From positions 1-36,722 of the forward strand of contig JAIKWZ010000038.1 of the NCBI GenBank assembly GCA_024684375.1: a stretch of 36,722 nucleotides of DNA. The letters run 5' to 3'. Under the pieces are notes generated by a model. The model made no database searches. It had not been told where the DNA came from and worked only from the letters and a program-made list of their open reading frames with translations. The position numbers and the translations under genes are program-made. Below, one piece after another: positions 8,362 through 16,884 of the stretch. The stretch comes from Clostridiales bacterium. GTDB taxonomy: Bacteria; Bacillota; Clostridia; Christensenellales; Aristaeellaceae. How positions within the stretch are numbered: the first letter of the stretch is position 1; the number at the start of each line of letters is the position of its first letter.

Positions 8362-8862
8362 ATGTTGGACGTGTCTAAAGCGCTGTCTGATCCCGGCGCG
8401 GGCATTCCTTTTGAAATGCCCCTTGAGTTCGAACCCACTTTCTTCATGGGTGAGACGCTGGGCTTTGAAGACGCGCTCATATCCGGCACGATGACCGGCG
8501 GCATAGACATGGTCAGCGTTAATTCCCGCCTGAGGGTCACGGTGAAGGCACACTGTTCCCTCTGCCTCGAGGCAACGGATCTGGAGATGGACGTACCTGT
8601 CGAGTGCGTGTTCGCCCGTGAGGAGGGTGAGGAGACTTATCCCCTTGAGGGTCACCGCGCCGACATTTCCCGCGCGGCGTTTGAGGCGCTTTTAAGCGAA
8701 ATGCCCATGCGCTTTGTTTGCCGGGAGGACTGCAAAGGGCTGTGCCCCGTGTGCGGCAAAAACCGCAATACCGATCCGTGCGACTGCCTCGCTGGCGCGA
8801 GGGGACCTCGCCCGCTGGAGGCGCTTAGCGTATTACTTCACAATAACAACGAGGAGGTGTGA
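8362..8862 (+). CDS. yceD: YceD/DUF177 family protein
   Basis: A 166-residue DUF177 protein. The family is tied to 23S rRNA accumulation and in most bacteria lies directly before the L32 gene, as here. A CSLC pair (Cys65, Cys68) and a C-terminal cluster (Cys120, 124, 128, 131, 140, 142) match the zinc-binding pattern of Gram-positive members; the late motif is CKGLCPVCGKN. GGAGG (8351-8355) sits 6 bases before ATG 8362. Only 3 bases separate its stop from the rpmF start, and GAGGAGGTG inside the 3' end is the rpmF ribosome site. Confidence 0.92.
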   Translation: MLDVSKALSDPGAGIPFEMPLEFEPTFFMGETLGFEDALISGTMTGGIDMVSVNSRLRVTVKAHCSLCLEATDLEMDVPVECVFAREEGEETYPLEGHRADISRAAFEALLSEMPMRFVCREDCKGLCPVCGKNRNTDPCDCLAGARGPRPLEALSVLLHNNNEEV

Positions 8863-8865
8863 TCC

Positions 8866-9054
8866 ATGGCGACACCCAAAGGAAAGGTCTCGAAGGCCAG
8901 GAGAAATTCCCGCCGCGCCAACTGGAAGCTGTCTTTGCCCGGCATCGTAAAGTGCCCCAAGTGCGGCAAGATGAAGCTCGCCCACAGAGTGTGCAAGGCC
9001 TGCGGCTACTATGACGGTCAGGAGATCATCAAGGTAGAAGCGGAGGAGAAATAA
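8866..9054 (+). CDS. rpmF: 50S ribosomal protein L32
   Basis: A 62-residue zinc-ribbon L32. The N-terminus MATPKGKVSKARRNSRRANW is diagnostic, and Cys30, Cys33, Cys43 and Cys46 (CPKCG, CKACG) bind zinc. Because it keeps all four cysteines, this is the zinc-replete form. It is co-transcribed with yceD and ends at a strong terminator that begins at its stop codon. Confidence 0.97.
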   Translation: MATPKGKVSKARRNSRRANWKLSLPGIVKCPKCGKMKLAHRVCKACGYYDGQEIIKVEAEEK

Positions 9055-9080
9055 AAAGAAGGCGTCCGCCTTCTTTTTTT
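9053..9080 (+). terminator. Intrinsic terminator after rpmF
   Basis: AAAAAGAAGGC / GCCTTCTTTTT (9053-9063 with 9068-9078, loop GTCC), ending in a run of T. It begins at the rpmF stop codon. Confidence 0.92.
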
Positions 9081-9163
9081 GTGTCAAGCAGATCTGAAAA
9101 GCTCCGCCTGTGCCCGCCAAACGTAAATTCCCGGCAAAATCGGCGGTTTTTGCCCGTCGGGTG

Positions 9164-9192
9164 TTGTGAATTGCGGAATTGTATGATAGAAT
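9164..9192 (+). promoter_or_regulatory. Predicted promoter for yajC
   Basis: TTGTGA (9164-9169), 17-bp spacer, TAGAAT (9187-9192), 58 bases before the yajC start. Confidence 0.6.
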
Positions 9193-9250
9193 ATGTCCAT
9201 CGTGTATCCGCGGGAAGCGGAAAAGCTATTATTGACTGAGGAGCGAAAAA

Positions 9251-9631
9251 ATGAGCAATATGATCAAGCTTTTTAACCTGTTGGATTCCTCCGGCGCAGG
9301 TACAGGCGACGCTCAGGCGCAGGCCGGCGGCGGCGGACTGAGCATGCTGTTTTCCATCGGTTTCCTGGTGCTGATGTTCGGCGTGATGTACTTCCTAATG
9401 ATCCGTCCCCAGAAGAAAAAGGAAAAGGCAGTCAAGGCCATGCTCGACGCCCTTAAAGTGGGCGACCGGGTGTGCACCATCGGTGGCATTTACGGCACCG
9501 TAACCGGCGTAAAGGACGACCAGGTGATCATCGCCGTAGGCGCGCAGAAGACGGTAATGAACATGGCCCGCTGGGCGATCAAGTCCGTGGAGGACGCGCC
9601 TCTGGAGAACGACAAGTCTCCCGAGATCTAA
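9251..9631 (+). CDS. yajC: Preprotein translocase subunit YajC
   Basis: A 126-residue single-pass membrane protein of the Sec system, where YajC associates with SecDF-YidC. One helix spans about residues 30-51 and is followed by the family signature MIRPQKKKEK (50-59). The cytoplasmic domain carries GDRVCTIGGIYGTV, typical of YajC. The N-terminal 30 residues form a Gly/Ala/Gln-rich tail, somewhat longer than usual. secD and secF do not follow, so yajC stands alone with its own promoter and terminator. Confidence 0.94.
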   Translation: MSNMIKLFNLLDSSGAGTGDAQAQAGGGGLSMLFSIGFLVLMFGVMYFLMIRPQKKKEKAVKAMLDALKVGDRVCTIGGIYGTVTGVKDDQVIIAVGAQKTVMNMARWAIKSVEDAPLENDKSPEI

Positions 9632-9647
9632 ACCAGCGAAAGCGCAT

Positions 9648-9690
9648 ACAGCCGGGAAGGGTCATATCCTGTCCCGGCTGTGTTGTTTAT
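9648..9690 (+). terminator. Probable terminator after yajC
   Basis: ACAGCCGGGA / TCCCGGCTGT (9648-9657 with 9672-9681) forms a 10-bp stem; an inner AGG/CCT pairing shortens the loop. The T-tract (GTTGTTTATTT) is imperfect, so some readthrough into the next gene, which starts 30 bases on, is possible. Confidence 0.65.
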
Positions 9691-9710
9691 TTAAGCGGAG
9701 TGAAGACGGT

Positions 9711-10262
9711 ATGTTCGAAACGCTGACAGGAGAAAAAGTCGTGCTGCGCAAAGCGCGGCCCGGGGACTGGGAGTCCATGCTCAGAAACGTCTGGGGAGAC
9801 GAGGAAGTATACAAATGGATGCTTTTCACGCCCACCCATACCGCGGAAGAAGCCCGCGCCAGGTGCGAAAGGAGCATCCAGTTCCAGAAAGAGCATCTGG
9901 CCTGGTTCGTCGCCCTGAAAGACACGGACGAACCCGTTGGCCTGTGTGCGATAAACGAGTATGAAAAAGGACATTTCGAGGAGTGCGGCATCTGTATCGG
10001 CACGAAATATCAGGGCCGCGGCATCGGCAAAGAGATAGTGCTTCTGCTGCTGGAGCTGGCGTTTGAGAAGCTGGGCGCGGAAGACTTGATGTATGGGTAT
10101 TTCCGCGAGAACCTGCGCTCGAAGGCGCTGGCTGAAAAGTTCGGCTTTCATTACGTCAGCACCAGAATGCTGGTCCGCCCATGGGACGGAGCCGAAAAGG
10201 TCATAGACAAGTGTATCCTGACCAAAGAGGAATATCCGGAAGCGCGCAAAGCGGGCAGATAG
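9711..10262 (+). CDS. GNAT acetyltransferase, RimJ/RimL type
   Basis: A 183-residue acetyl-CoA-dependent N-acetyltransferase. It begins with the RimJ/RimL-like TLTGEKVVLRKARPGDW and carries the acetyl-CoA pyrophosphate loop QGRGIGKE (101-108), then the typical N-x-x-S-x-x-L-x-E-K-x-G-F segment near residue 145. The substrate is unknown; relatives acetylate ribosomal proteins, antibiotics or small amines. No separate promoter was seen, so it may be served by readthrough from yajC. A weak GGAG (9697-9700) precedes ATG 9711. Confidence 0.88.
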   Translation: MFETLTGEKVVLRKARPGDWESMLRNVWGDEEVYKWMLFTPTHTAEEARARCERSIQFQKEHLAWFVALKDTDEPVGLCAINEYEKGHFEECGICIGTKYQGRGIGKEIVLLLLELAFEKLGAEDLMYGYFRENLRSKALAEKFGFHYVSTRMLVRPWDGAEKVIDKCILTKEEYPEARKAGR

Positions 10263-10313
10263 ACAGCTGTTCCTATCCCGCGCCTTTTCCGAAAAATGCG
10301 CTCGTCATTAAAA

Positions 10314-10348
10314 GAGCCGGAGAGGAATGACCTCTCCGGCTCCGTTTG
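10314..10348. terminator. Bidirectional terminator
   Basis: GAGCCGGAGAGG / CCTCTCCGGCTC is a perfect 12-bp stem with loop AATGA, between convergent genes. It is followed by CGTTTGT on the plus strand and by TTTTAATGA on the minus strand. Confidence 0.82.
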
Positions 10349-10388
10349 TATCAAAGCGTGTAGGCCCTGCTGCGCGCTAAACGGCTTG

Positions 10389-11942
10389 TCACTGAGCCAG
10401 GTATCCGCTGAAATGCTCGCGGGCGTAGGCGGGGTAATTCAGGTACACGTCCTCGCTCAGATCGGCCTTGAACAGCTCGAAATACAGATCCACGTTGTAG
10501 TCGATCTCACAGCGGCGGTCCAGATAAGTCGATTCGTGTCCCTTGTAGAAGTTCTGATAAAAACTGTCGGAAACTTTTTTATAGAAGTCTTTCCCGTACA
10601 CATCATCCAGATACATCATGAACAGGTGGCCGAAGGTGTATCTGTTCTGGGGGTCCATGGGGAACCAGCCGTTTACCAGGACGCCGTAGTACTCGTCCGG
10701 ACCATGTACGCCGAACTTCAGATCATCGCTGAATTTATCAAGAAGCAAAGTATCTTTCTGATTCATCGGGGTAAGCTCGCTGTAGTTTATGCCCAGCCTC
10801 GCGCACACCTTGTCCGCGAAGTATTCCGCAAAGCCCTCCGAGACCCAGCAGTAGGAGGAGATCGTCGATATCGAGCAGGAGGCGTTCTGCACTATGTGCC
10901 CGAGCTCGTGAGCGCACAGGTACAGGCTGTAATCCGTCACATTTTCCCAGGAACGCGTATCGTAATAGATGTAGTTCGCGTGCATGAGCCTGTCCTGCAT
11001 CTCTTCCGACACCGCGAGGCCGTCGCCGTGCACACGCGCCATCTCATCCCGCAGCATGACCATTAACACGGGGTCGACTTTCAGGCCTTCGCCCATGATC
11101 TGTTCGTAAGCCACGTGCAGCGCGGTGTCGAATACGTCGGTTATGCGCTCATATGTTCCTTCAGCAGGCTCGTAATCTTTGTAACACCAGATCTCAAGCC
11201 CTTCGGTCACGGCAGCCTTGACCATGGGGCGGGCGCTGAACCTGTCCGTTTGGTATGCCTGAAGCGACAAGGCGTCGCACTGCACCATCACGGGCGTATC
11301 AAACAGGAAAGGAACGATGCTGGTGTTCCACTGGCTGTCTTTAAACTGGGCATACCGTTCGGGGATCTCCCCCAGGCACATATTGAGTTTATACACGGTC
11401 CCGGGGGCGGGTATGCCTTCCTGAAACACGAACATGTGAGGGTCTGTCAGCATGAACATATTCTGGTGACCCACGGAAGTCTCGGTCATGTAAGAAGTAT
11501 CAAACGCCTGATCTGTCAGGGAAACATCGGAAGAAAGGCGCATATAAGGTACCGGCAGGAAATAGGCGTATACCTTCCCGGAGCCGCTCAAGCTGCAGTT
11601 TTCCGCGCCGGGAAAAGCGAATTCGATCACGCCTGAACCTGTCACCGGCGCGGCGCTGCCTCCATTGGGGCTGAGGGTCACCTCGCCCTCGGACAGAATT
11701 ACGCCGTACACGCCGGAATGATCCGGGTACATTGCGAACACGTCGTCCATGGAAATGTTTACGGGCTCGCCGTCTGCCAGCTCAATGACGCTCTGGTCTA
11801 TATATCCGCCCGGCAAACTGTCTTCACCGCTGCCCAGCTCCAGTATATACGCAGGTACTGTTTTCCCCTCTTTTTCCGCGCACGCGGCAAAGCACAGGCA
11901 TAACAGCAGGAGCGCGAAAAGGCATAAGAGCTTGCGTTTCAT
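10389..11942 (-). CDS. Putative metallopeptidase lipoprotein
   Basis: A 517-residue exported protein. The signal peptide ends CFAAC|AEKEG, giving a lipobox with Cys21. Residues 345-349 are HELGH, and SEGFAEYFAD follows about 20 residues later (Glu369 as the likely third zinc ligand), the gluzincin pattern. The roughly 240 N-terminal residues are beta-rich with no motif I recognise. A peptidase role at the outer membrane face is inferred from HExxH plus the downstream Glu; the substrate is unknown. The ATG follows AAAGGATGG. It lies 33 bases after the GH2 gene with no terminator between, so they are probably one transcript. Confidence 0.78.
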   Translation of the reverse strand: MKRKLLCLFALLLLCLCFAACAEKEGKTVPAYILELGSGEDSLPGGYIDQSVIELADGEPVNISMDDVFAMYPDHSGVYGVILSEGEVTLSPNGGSAAPVTGSGVIEFAFPGAENCSLSGSGKVYAYFLPVPYMRLSSDVSLTDQAFDTSYMTETSVGHQNMFMLTDPHMFVFQEGIPAPGTVYKLNMCLGEIPERYAQFKDSQWNTSIVPFLFDTPVMVQCDALSLQAYQTDRFSARPMVKAAVTEGLEIWCYKDYEPAEGTYERITDVFDTALHVAYEQIMGEGLKVDPVLMVMLRDEMARVHGDGLAVSEEMQDRLMHANYIYYDTRSWENVTDYSLYLCAHELGHIVQNASCSISTISSYCWVSEGFAEYFADKVCARLGINYSELTPMNQKDTLLLDKFSDDLKFGVHGPDEYYGVLVNGWFPMDPQNRYTFGHLFMMYLDDVYGKDFYKKVSDSFYQNFYKGHESTYLDRRCEIDYNVDLYFELFKADLSEDVYLNYPAYAREHFSGYLAQ

Positions 11943-11975
11943 GTGGGGACCATCCTTTCATCCGGTCAGCTTGTC

Positions 11976-13694
11976 TCAGCCGTCTTCCTCGTACGCCGCC
12001 CTGCGTGAAGTGATGGGACGGATGATAGCGGGATCGAATTTGGGGCGGCGGTCGTAATAGTACAGGCCGTTCCTCTCCTGCTCCACATCGGTCAGCTGGG
12101 TGTAGCAGAAACCGATATGTTGCGGATTGTCCAGCAGCGTTTCGGTAAGCCCTTTGTAGCGGTCGATAAACTCCTGTTCCGTTTTGGGGCCGTTTCCGTA
12201 GCCCCAGCCCGCGCCGTCCGGATTCCAGCCTATGCCGCCGTATTCGCTGATGAACACGGGCTTGTCGCCCTCGTAATACTTTTTCGTCCAGTTGTCGAAG
12301 AATTTTGCGCCCGGAGCGAACCTTTCGCGGTACGTGTCCACCGACTGGGTGTAGTCGTGGGCGTCGTAGATATCATATGATACGTGGGTGCCGCCGCTGG
12401 AATCGATCACGGGACGGGTGGAGTCGTAAGCCTTGGTCATGAGATAGCACAGGCGCTGGGTGCGCGCGCGCTGGCCGTGTCCGTTTTCGCCCCAGGTCTC
12501 GTTCCAGGGGCACCATCCGATCACGGAAGGCGCGGAGTAATCCCGTTTGAGCGCTTCAAGCCACTGGCTTAAGAATATCTCCGCACTCTCGGGCCTGTCC
12601 GGCTCTATGCCCCAGGAGGGAAATTCGCCCCACACCAGATAGCCCAGCCTGTCCGCGTGGTACAAAAAGCGTTCCTCGAACACCTTCTGGTGCAGGCGGG
12701 CGCCGTTGAAGCCCATCTGCATGGAAAGCAGGATGTCGTTTTTCAGCGCTTCGTCGGAAGGCGCGGTGTATATGCCGTCGGGATAGAAGCCCTGATCCAG
12801 CACCAGCCTCTGGAACACGGGCCTGCCGTTTATGAGCACGCGTCCGCCCTGTATCTGTACGCTCCTTAAGCCGAAGTAGGTATAGACCGTGTCCAGTACA
12901 GTACCTTCCTTCTTTAAAGACAGCTTCACGTCGTACAGATTGCCCTCCCCCGGCTCCCAAAGGCGGGGATCTTCTATCAGTAAGGTAAGATTGCCCCTGC
13001 CGGAGTCGATCTGGCAGAATGCCTCGGTCTCATACTCGCCGTCAAAAAAGGCTTCGGCGGTAACTTCGCAGCCGTCAAGGGGGCCGTCCGCCTCGATCTC
13101 CAGCAGCGCGGAAGCGTTAAAGGCGTCTGGCGTGAGCTTTACGCCCGTTATGCGGGAACGCTCCGTCCATTCCAGCCACACTGTCTGCCAGATGCCTGTG
13201 GTACGGGTATACACGCAGCCGTAGGAAGCATACCTGTCCGACTGCTTGCCCCGGGGCTGCAGGCCGGGAGTCATGGGGTCGTTCACCCGCACGACAAGCG
13301 TGTTTTCCCCGGGAACGAGGGCGGACGTGATCTCAAGCTGAAAGCCCGTATACCCGCCTGTATGGCTGCCGCAGAGCGTGCCGTTCACGTACACGAAGGC
13401 CTCGTAGTCTACCGCCCCGAAGTTGATGAAGATGCGTTTCCCCTCGGCCTCTTTTGGCAGCGCGAAACGGCGGCGGTACCATACGTGAGGCATGAAGTCC
13501 GTGCGGCCTATGCCGCTGAGCACGCTTTCGGGACAGAATGGCACGGTTATCCTGTTTTCAAATTCCGGCTTGTCCGGTACCCCGCGTTCAAGACCGCTTC
13601 CGGACGGATCGACCTCAAATTCCCATTCTCCGTTAAGATTAAGCCAGCCGTCCCGCCTGAACCGGGGACGGGGATATTCGCTTCTGGTCAACAT
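11976..13694 (-). CDS. Glycoside hydrolase family 2 enzyme (beta-galactosidase/glucuronidase-like)
   Basis: A 572-residue GH2 enzyme. In order it has a sugar-binding jelly roll (about 14-175, with LNGEWEF and HVWYRRRF), an immunoglobulin-like domain (about 178-285), and a TIM barrel. The acid/base is Glu399 in WCPWNETWGENG and the nucleophile is Glu484 in FISEYGGIGW. There is no signal peptide, so it acts on imported oligosaccharides in the cytoplasm. It is shorter than classical LacZ and lacks the C-terminal domains. The exact beta-glycoside cannot be read from the sequence. The start at 13694 follows AAGGAGG, with a strong promoter just upstream. Confidence 0.9.
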   Translation of the reverse strand: MLTRSEYPRPRFRRDGWLNLNGEWEFEVDPSGSGLERGVPDKPEFENRITVPFCPESVLSGIGRTDFMPHVWYRRRFALPKEAEGKRIFINFGAVDYEAFVYVNGTLCGSHTGGYTGFQLEITSALVPGENTLVVRVNDPMTPGLQPRGKQSDRYASYGCVYTRTTGIWQTVWLEWTERSRITGVKLTPDAFNASALLEIEADGPLDGCEVTAEAFFDGEYETEAFCQIDSGRGNLTLLIEDPRLWEPGEGNLYDVKLSLKKEGTVLDTVYTYFGLRSVQIQGGRVLINGRPVFQRLVLDQGFYPDGIYTAPSDEALKNDILLSMQMGFNGARLHQKVFEERFLYHADRLGYLVWGEFPSWGIEPDRPESAEIFLSQWLEALKRDYSAPSVIGWCPWNETWGENGHGQRARTQRLCYLMTKAYDSTRPVIDSSGGTHVSYDIYDAHDYTQSVDTYRERFAPGAKFFDNWTKKYYEGDKPVFISEYGGIGWNPDGAGWGYGNGPKTEQEFIDRYKGLTETLLDNPQHIGFCYTQLTDVEQERNGLYYYDRRPKFDPAIIRPITSRRAAYEEDG

Positions 13695-13722
13695 ACGCGC
13701 CTCCTTGATGCGGTTTGTGGTT

Positions 13723-13752
13723 ATTATAGATTACCTTTGCGGGCTTAGTCAA
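13723..13752 (-). promoter_or_regulatory. Promoter for GH2-metallopeptidase unit
   Basis: On the minus strand, TTGACT (13752-13747), an 18-bp spacer and a perfect TATAAT (13728-13723), 28 bases before the GH2 start codon. Confidence 0.8.
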
Positions 13753-13867
13753 GCTTCCCGGCCCGCAGGAGGGTGCCCGATCCTCATCGTTGCCGGTCCC
13801 GCAATGTTAACTGAATGCATAAATATACATGTATTGTGTATATTATGTTAAAAATGCCTAGAAATAC

Positions 13868-13896
13868 TTGTATTATAATTCGGGCCGATGTATAAT
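13868..13896 (+). promoter_or_regulatory. Predicted promoter for amino-acid importer
   Basis: TTGTAT (13868-13873), 17 bp, perfect TATAAT (13891-13896). A second perfect TATAAT lies at 13874-13879, and AT-rich sequence from 13815 to 13860 could serve as an UP element. Confidence 0.6.
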
Positions 13897-13927
13897 GCGT
13901 TCATCTTGTTAAGGAGGACGCATATAA

Positions 13928-14692
13928 ATGAAAAAGCTTATTGCCATACTGCTCGTTTCCCTGCTGGCGCTGGGTGCCGTAGCCGAGACTCTGCCCGTGC
14001 TGACCATGGGCACCAACGCCGCGTTCAAGCCCTATGAATTCTATGAGGACGGAGAGATCGTAGGCATCGACGCCGAGATCGCCGCCGCCATCTGCGATAA
14101 GCTGGGCTATGAGCTGGAGATCCTGGACATGGACTTTGACGGCCTGATCCCCGCGGTCGCCGCCGGCAAGATCGATTTCGCCATGGCAGGCATGACCGTC
14201 ACCCCCGCCAGGCTCGAGAGCGTGAACTTCTCCGTATCCTACGCCACGGGCGTGCAGTCCATAATCGTACCCGTTGACAGCCCCATCGGCAGCGTTGACG
14301 ACCTGTATGCCGAAGGCGCCGCCTACACCATCGGCGTTCAGCAGGGCACTACCGGCGACATCTACTGCACCGACGACTTCGGCGCCGAGAACGTGCTGGC
14401 ATACAAGACCGGCCCCGACGCGGTAGCCGCTCTGGCCGCCGGCAAGATCGACTGCGTGGTCCTGGACAACAACCCCGCCAAGGCCTACATCGAGACCTAT
14501 TCCAACCTTATGCTGCTGGACTCCGACTACGCGGTAGAAGAGTACGCCATCGCCATAGCGCTGGAGAACACCGAGCTTAAGGACAAGATCGACGCCGCGC
14601 TGAACGAGCTGATCGCGGACGGCACCGTGGCAGCCGTTATCCTTAAGTACATCCCCATCGAGGAAGTTGCTGAACAAACTGCCGCCGAATAA
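13928..14692 (+). CDS. Polar amino-acid ABC importer, solute-binding protein (family 3)
   Basis: A 254-residue periplasmic-type binding protein. The signal peptide MKKLIAILLVSLLALGAVA ends at a signal peptidase I site (AVA|E) with no lipobox cysteine. The mature start has the family-3 pattern MGTNAAFKPYEFYEDGEIVG and then GIDAEIAAAI; DGLIPAVAAGKIDFAMAGMT and YATGVQ are also typical. The predicted role is capture of a polar amino acid. AAGGAGG (13911-13917) precedes ATG 13928. It is the first gene of a binding protein, permease, ATPase operon, with a stable hairpin after its stop. Confidence 0.93.
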   Translation: MKKLIAILLVSLLALGAVAETLPVLTMGTNAAFKPYEFYEDGEIVGIDAEIAAAICDKLGYELEILDMDFDGLIPAVAAGKIDFAMAGMTVTPARLESVNFSVSYATGVQSIIVPVDSPIGSVDDLYAEGAAYTIGVQQGTTGDIYCTDDFGAENVLAYKTGPDAVAALAAGKIDCVVLDNNPAKAYIETYSNLMLLDSDYAVEEYAIAIALENTELKDKIDAALNELIADGTVAAVILKYIPIEEVAEQTAAE

Positions 14693-14709
14693 GGCACAGG
14701 CCTGCTTTC

Positions 14710-14736
14710 GCGGGCGGGATAGCTTATCCCGCCCGC
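14710..14736 (+). other. Intercistronic hairpin between binding protein and permease
   Basis: A perfect 12-bp stem (GCGGGCGGGATA / TATCCCGCCCGC, 3-base loop GCT) lies 18 bases after the binding-protein stop. There is no T-run after it. Such hairpins often stabilise the upstream message, giving more binding protein than membrane subunits; partial termination is also possible. Confidence 0.7.
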
Positions 14737-14772
14737 TTGGCGCGTTAAAAATACATGCAATCGGAGAAGAAC

Positions 14773-16065
14773 ATGACTAAGACCAAACGCGTCCTGATCT
14801 GCGCGGCAGGTGCGCTCGTCGCCCTGACGGCCATACTTCAGATAGGGTACCTGTGGCTGTTCAAGGGCGCTGACCGGCTTTCACAGAGCGATTTTGACAA
14901 GCTCTCCGCCGGTACGCTCACCGCATATCTGGAGGATCAGGGCGGCTACTACAAGCTGGGCAGCGTGCTCACTCCGTCCGGCTATACTGCCGTCAAAACC
15001 GCCCCGGACGTTGACGGTGACGAAAAGACCACCCAGTTCACCTTTCAGAAACGAGGCGGGCAGGCAGTCGTGAGCGTGTACGCTTTCGTGCCGTCGCAGG
15101 ATGAAGCGGCCGCTTTCACCCCCGTCACGCTCACCTATCCCGACGACGGCTCCAACAAGGCGAAGGCGAAAAGCAAGATCACCTACCCTGTGCTGTGGCG
15201 TGAAACTGAAAACGAGTGGGTCGCCCTTGCCGCCTCCCCCTATGAAGGCGCGTATATCAGTCTGCACATCTCGGGCGTAGCCTCCGAGGGCGAGGCGCTC
15301 AACGAGGCTTATTCCGCCATGGGCGGCATAACCGCCGCGAAAAAGTACCACCCGATAGTCGCCCAGTTCCGTCTGAATTTCGTGGAGGACAACCGCTGGC
15401 AGTACCTGTGGCAGGGTCTGCTCACTACCCTTTTCATCACTCTCATGAGCGGGCTCATGGGCGTGGCGCTGGGCGCAGTGGTGGCGTGCATAAGGTCTAC
15501 CTGGGAGAAAAACCACGAGAACATGCGCCGCGGCTTTGCAAAAGGGCTGCTGAAAGTATTTGACAAGATCTGCGAAGTTTACCTGACCGTGATACGCGGC
15601 ACGCCCGTTATGGTCCAGCTGCTTATCATGTACCTGATAATCTTTTCGTCCAGCAAAAACGGCACCCTGTCCGCCATACTCGCCTTCGGCGTCAATTCCG
15701 GCGCGTACGTGGCGGAGATCGTGCGCGGCGGGATAATGTCCATAGACAACGGCCAGTTCGAGGCGGGCCAGTCTCTGGGGTTCAACTATGTGAAGACCAT
15801 GATATTCATCATCCTGCCCCAGGCGTTCAGGAACATACTGCCCTCGCTGGCAAACGAGTTCATCGCGCTGCTCAAGGAGACCTCCGTGTCCGGCTACGTG
15901 GCGGTCAAGGACCTGAACAAGGGCGGGGACATAATCCGTTCGGTAACGTATTCGCCATTTATGCCGCTTATCGCGGTGGCGCTCATATACCTGGCGGTGG
16001 TGCTGTTCTTCACCAGGCTGGTAGGACTGCTTGAAAGGAGATTAAGAAGCGGTGACCACAGATAA
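14773..16065 (+). CDS. Polar amino-acid ABC permease with extra N-terminal extracytoplasmic domain
   Basis: A 430-residue protein, about twice the usual 220. Residues 6-30 form one helix. Residues 31-200 are a hydrophilic, beta-prone domain I do not recognise (Gly/Tyr/Thr-rich, no cysteine). The HisM/GlnP-type permease occupies about 205-430 ([19 protein letters not shown], then [10 protein letters not shown] and the EAA-type loop [16 protein letters not shown]). The binding protein is encoded separately and the extra domain is too short for a second one, so it is not a receptor fusion. ATG 14773 was chosen over the ATG 18 bases upstream because CGGAGAAG sits just before it. Confidence 0.88.
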   Translation: MTKTKRVLICAAGALVALTAILQIGYLWLFKGADRLSQSDFDKLSAGTLTAYLEDQGGYYKLGSVLTPSGYTAVKTAPDVDGDEKTTQFTFQKRGGQAVVSVYAFVPSQDEAAAFTPVTLTYPDDGSNKAKAKSKITYPVLWRETENEWVALAASPYEGAYISLHISGVASEGEALNEAYSAMGGITAAKKYHPIVAQFRLNFVEDNRWQYLWQGLLTTLFITLMSGLMGVALGAVVACIRSTWEKNHENMRRGFAKGLLKVFDKICEVYLTVIRGTPVMVQLLIMYLIIFSSSKNGTLSAILAFGVNSGAYVAEIVRGGIMSIDNGQFEAGQSLGFNYVKTMIFIILPQAFRNILPSLANEFIALLKETSVSGYVAVKDLNKGGDIIRSVTYSPFMPLIAVALIYLAVVLFFTRLVGLLERRLRSGDHR

Positions 16066-16813
16066 TACTTCCATTGACAAGCCGCTTATCAGCGTGAGAG
16101 GACTGGAGAAAAAGTTCACGAACGGGCAGGTGCACGCGCTGAAGGGCGTTGACGCGGACATATACAAAGGCGAGGCCGTGGTCATCATCGGCCCCTCCGG
16201 CAGCGGCAAAAGCACGTTCCTGCGCTGCCTCAACCTGCTTGACCGCCCCACCGGCGGCCAGGTGATATTCGAGGGCACGGACATAACCTCCCCAAAGGTG
16301 AACATCAACCAGCACCGCATGCGCATGGGCATGGTGTTTCAGCATTTTAACCTCTTCCCCCACATGACCATACTCAAAAATCTGACCCTCGCCCCTGTTA
16401 AGCTCAAGGGCGTCAGCAAGGAAGAGGCCGAGGCGGAAGCGCTCAAGCTGCTGGACAGGGTGGGGCTGAAAGAAAGGGCAGGCGCGTATCCCAACCAGCT
16501 TTCCGGCGGCCAGAAGCAGCGCGTGGCGATCGTGCGCGCTTTAGCCATGCATCCGGACGTGATGCTGTTTGACGAGCCCACCAGCGCCCTTGACCCCGAA
16601 ATGGTCGGCGAAGTGCTGGAGGTCATGCGCGATCTGGCCAGGACCGGCATGACCATGGCGGTGGTGACTCACGAGATGGGTTTCGCCCGTGAGGTCGCGA
16701 GCCGCGTTCTGTTCATGGACGAAGGCAAGATCGTGGAGGAAGGCACCCCTGCCGAGATCTTCCAGAACCCGAAAAACGAGCGCACGAAGCTGTTTTTGTC
16801 CAAGGTGCTGTAA
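16052..16813 (+). CDS. Polar amino-acid ABC importer ATPase (GlnQ-like)
   Basis: A 253-residue ATPase with Walker [10 protein letters not shown] (47-55), Q-loop Gln97 in [11 protein letters not shown], signature LSGGQKQR (150-157), Walker [12 protein letters not shown] (171-181) and H-loop His207. The sequence is closest in style to GlnQ/HisP of the polar amino-acid family. The start is GTG at 16052, inside the last 14 bases of the permease gene, with AAAGGAG (16035-16041) upstream; no ATG is better placed. It powers the permease encoded just before it, and the operon ends at a terminator. Confidence 0.95.
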   Translation: MTTDNTSIDKPLISVRGLEKKFTNGQVHALKGVDADIYKGEAVVIIGPSGSGKSTFLRCLNLLDRPTGGQVIFEGTDITSPKVNINQHRMRMGMVFQHFNLFPHMTILKNLTLAPVKLKGVSKEEAEAEALKLLDRVGLKERAGAYPNQLSGGQKQRVAIVRALAMHPDVMLFDEPTSALDPEMVGEVLEVMRDLARTGMTMAVVTHEMGFAREVASRVLFMDEGKIVEEGTPAEIFQNPKNERTKLFLSKVL

Positions 16814-16833
16814 TCCTCAGTTCAATTTAAACA

Positions 16834-16870
16834 CGGGGCTGCCGCGAATGCGGCAGCCCCGGTTTGTTCT
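16834..16870. terminator. Bidirectional terminator after amino-acid importer
   Basis: CGGGGCTGCCGC / GCGGCAGCCCCG is a 12-bp stem with loop GAAT (16834-16861), followed by GTTTGTTCT. It lies between convergent genes. Confidence 0.82.
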
Positions 16871-16884
16871 GTGATTATTCAGGC

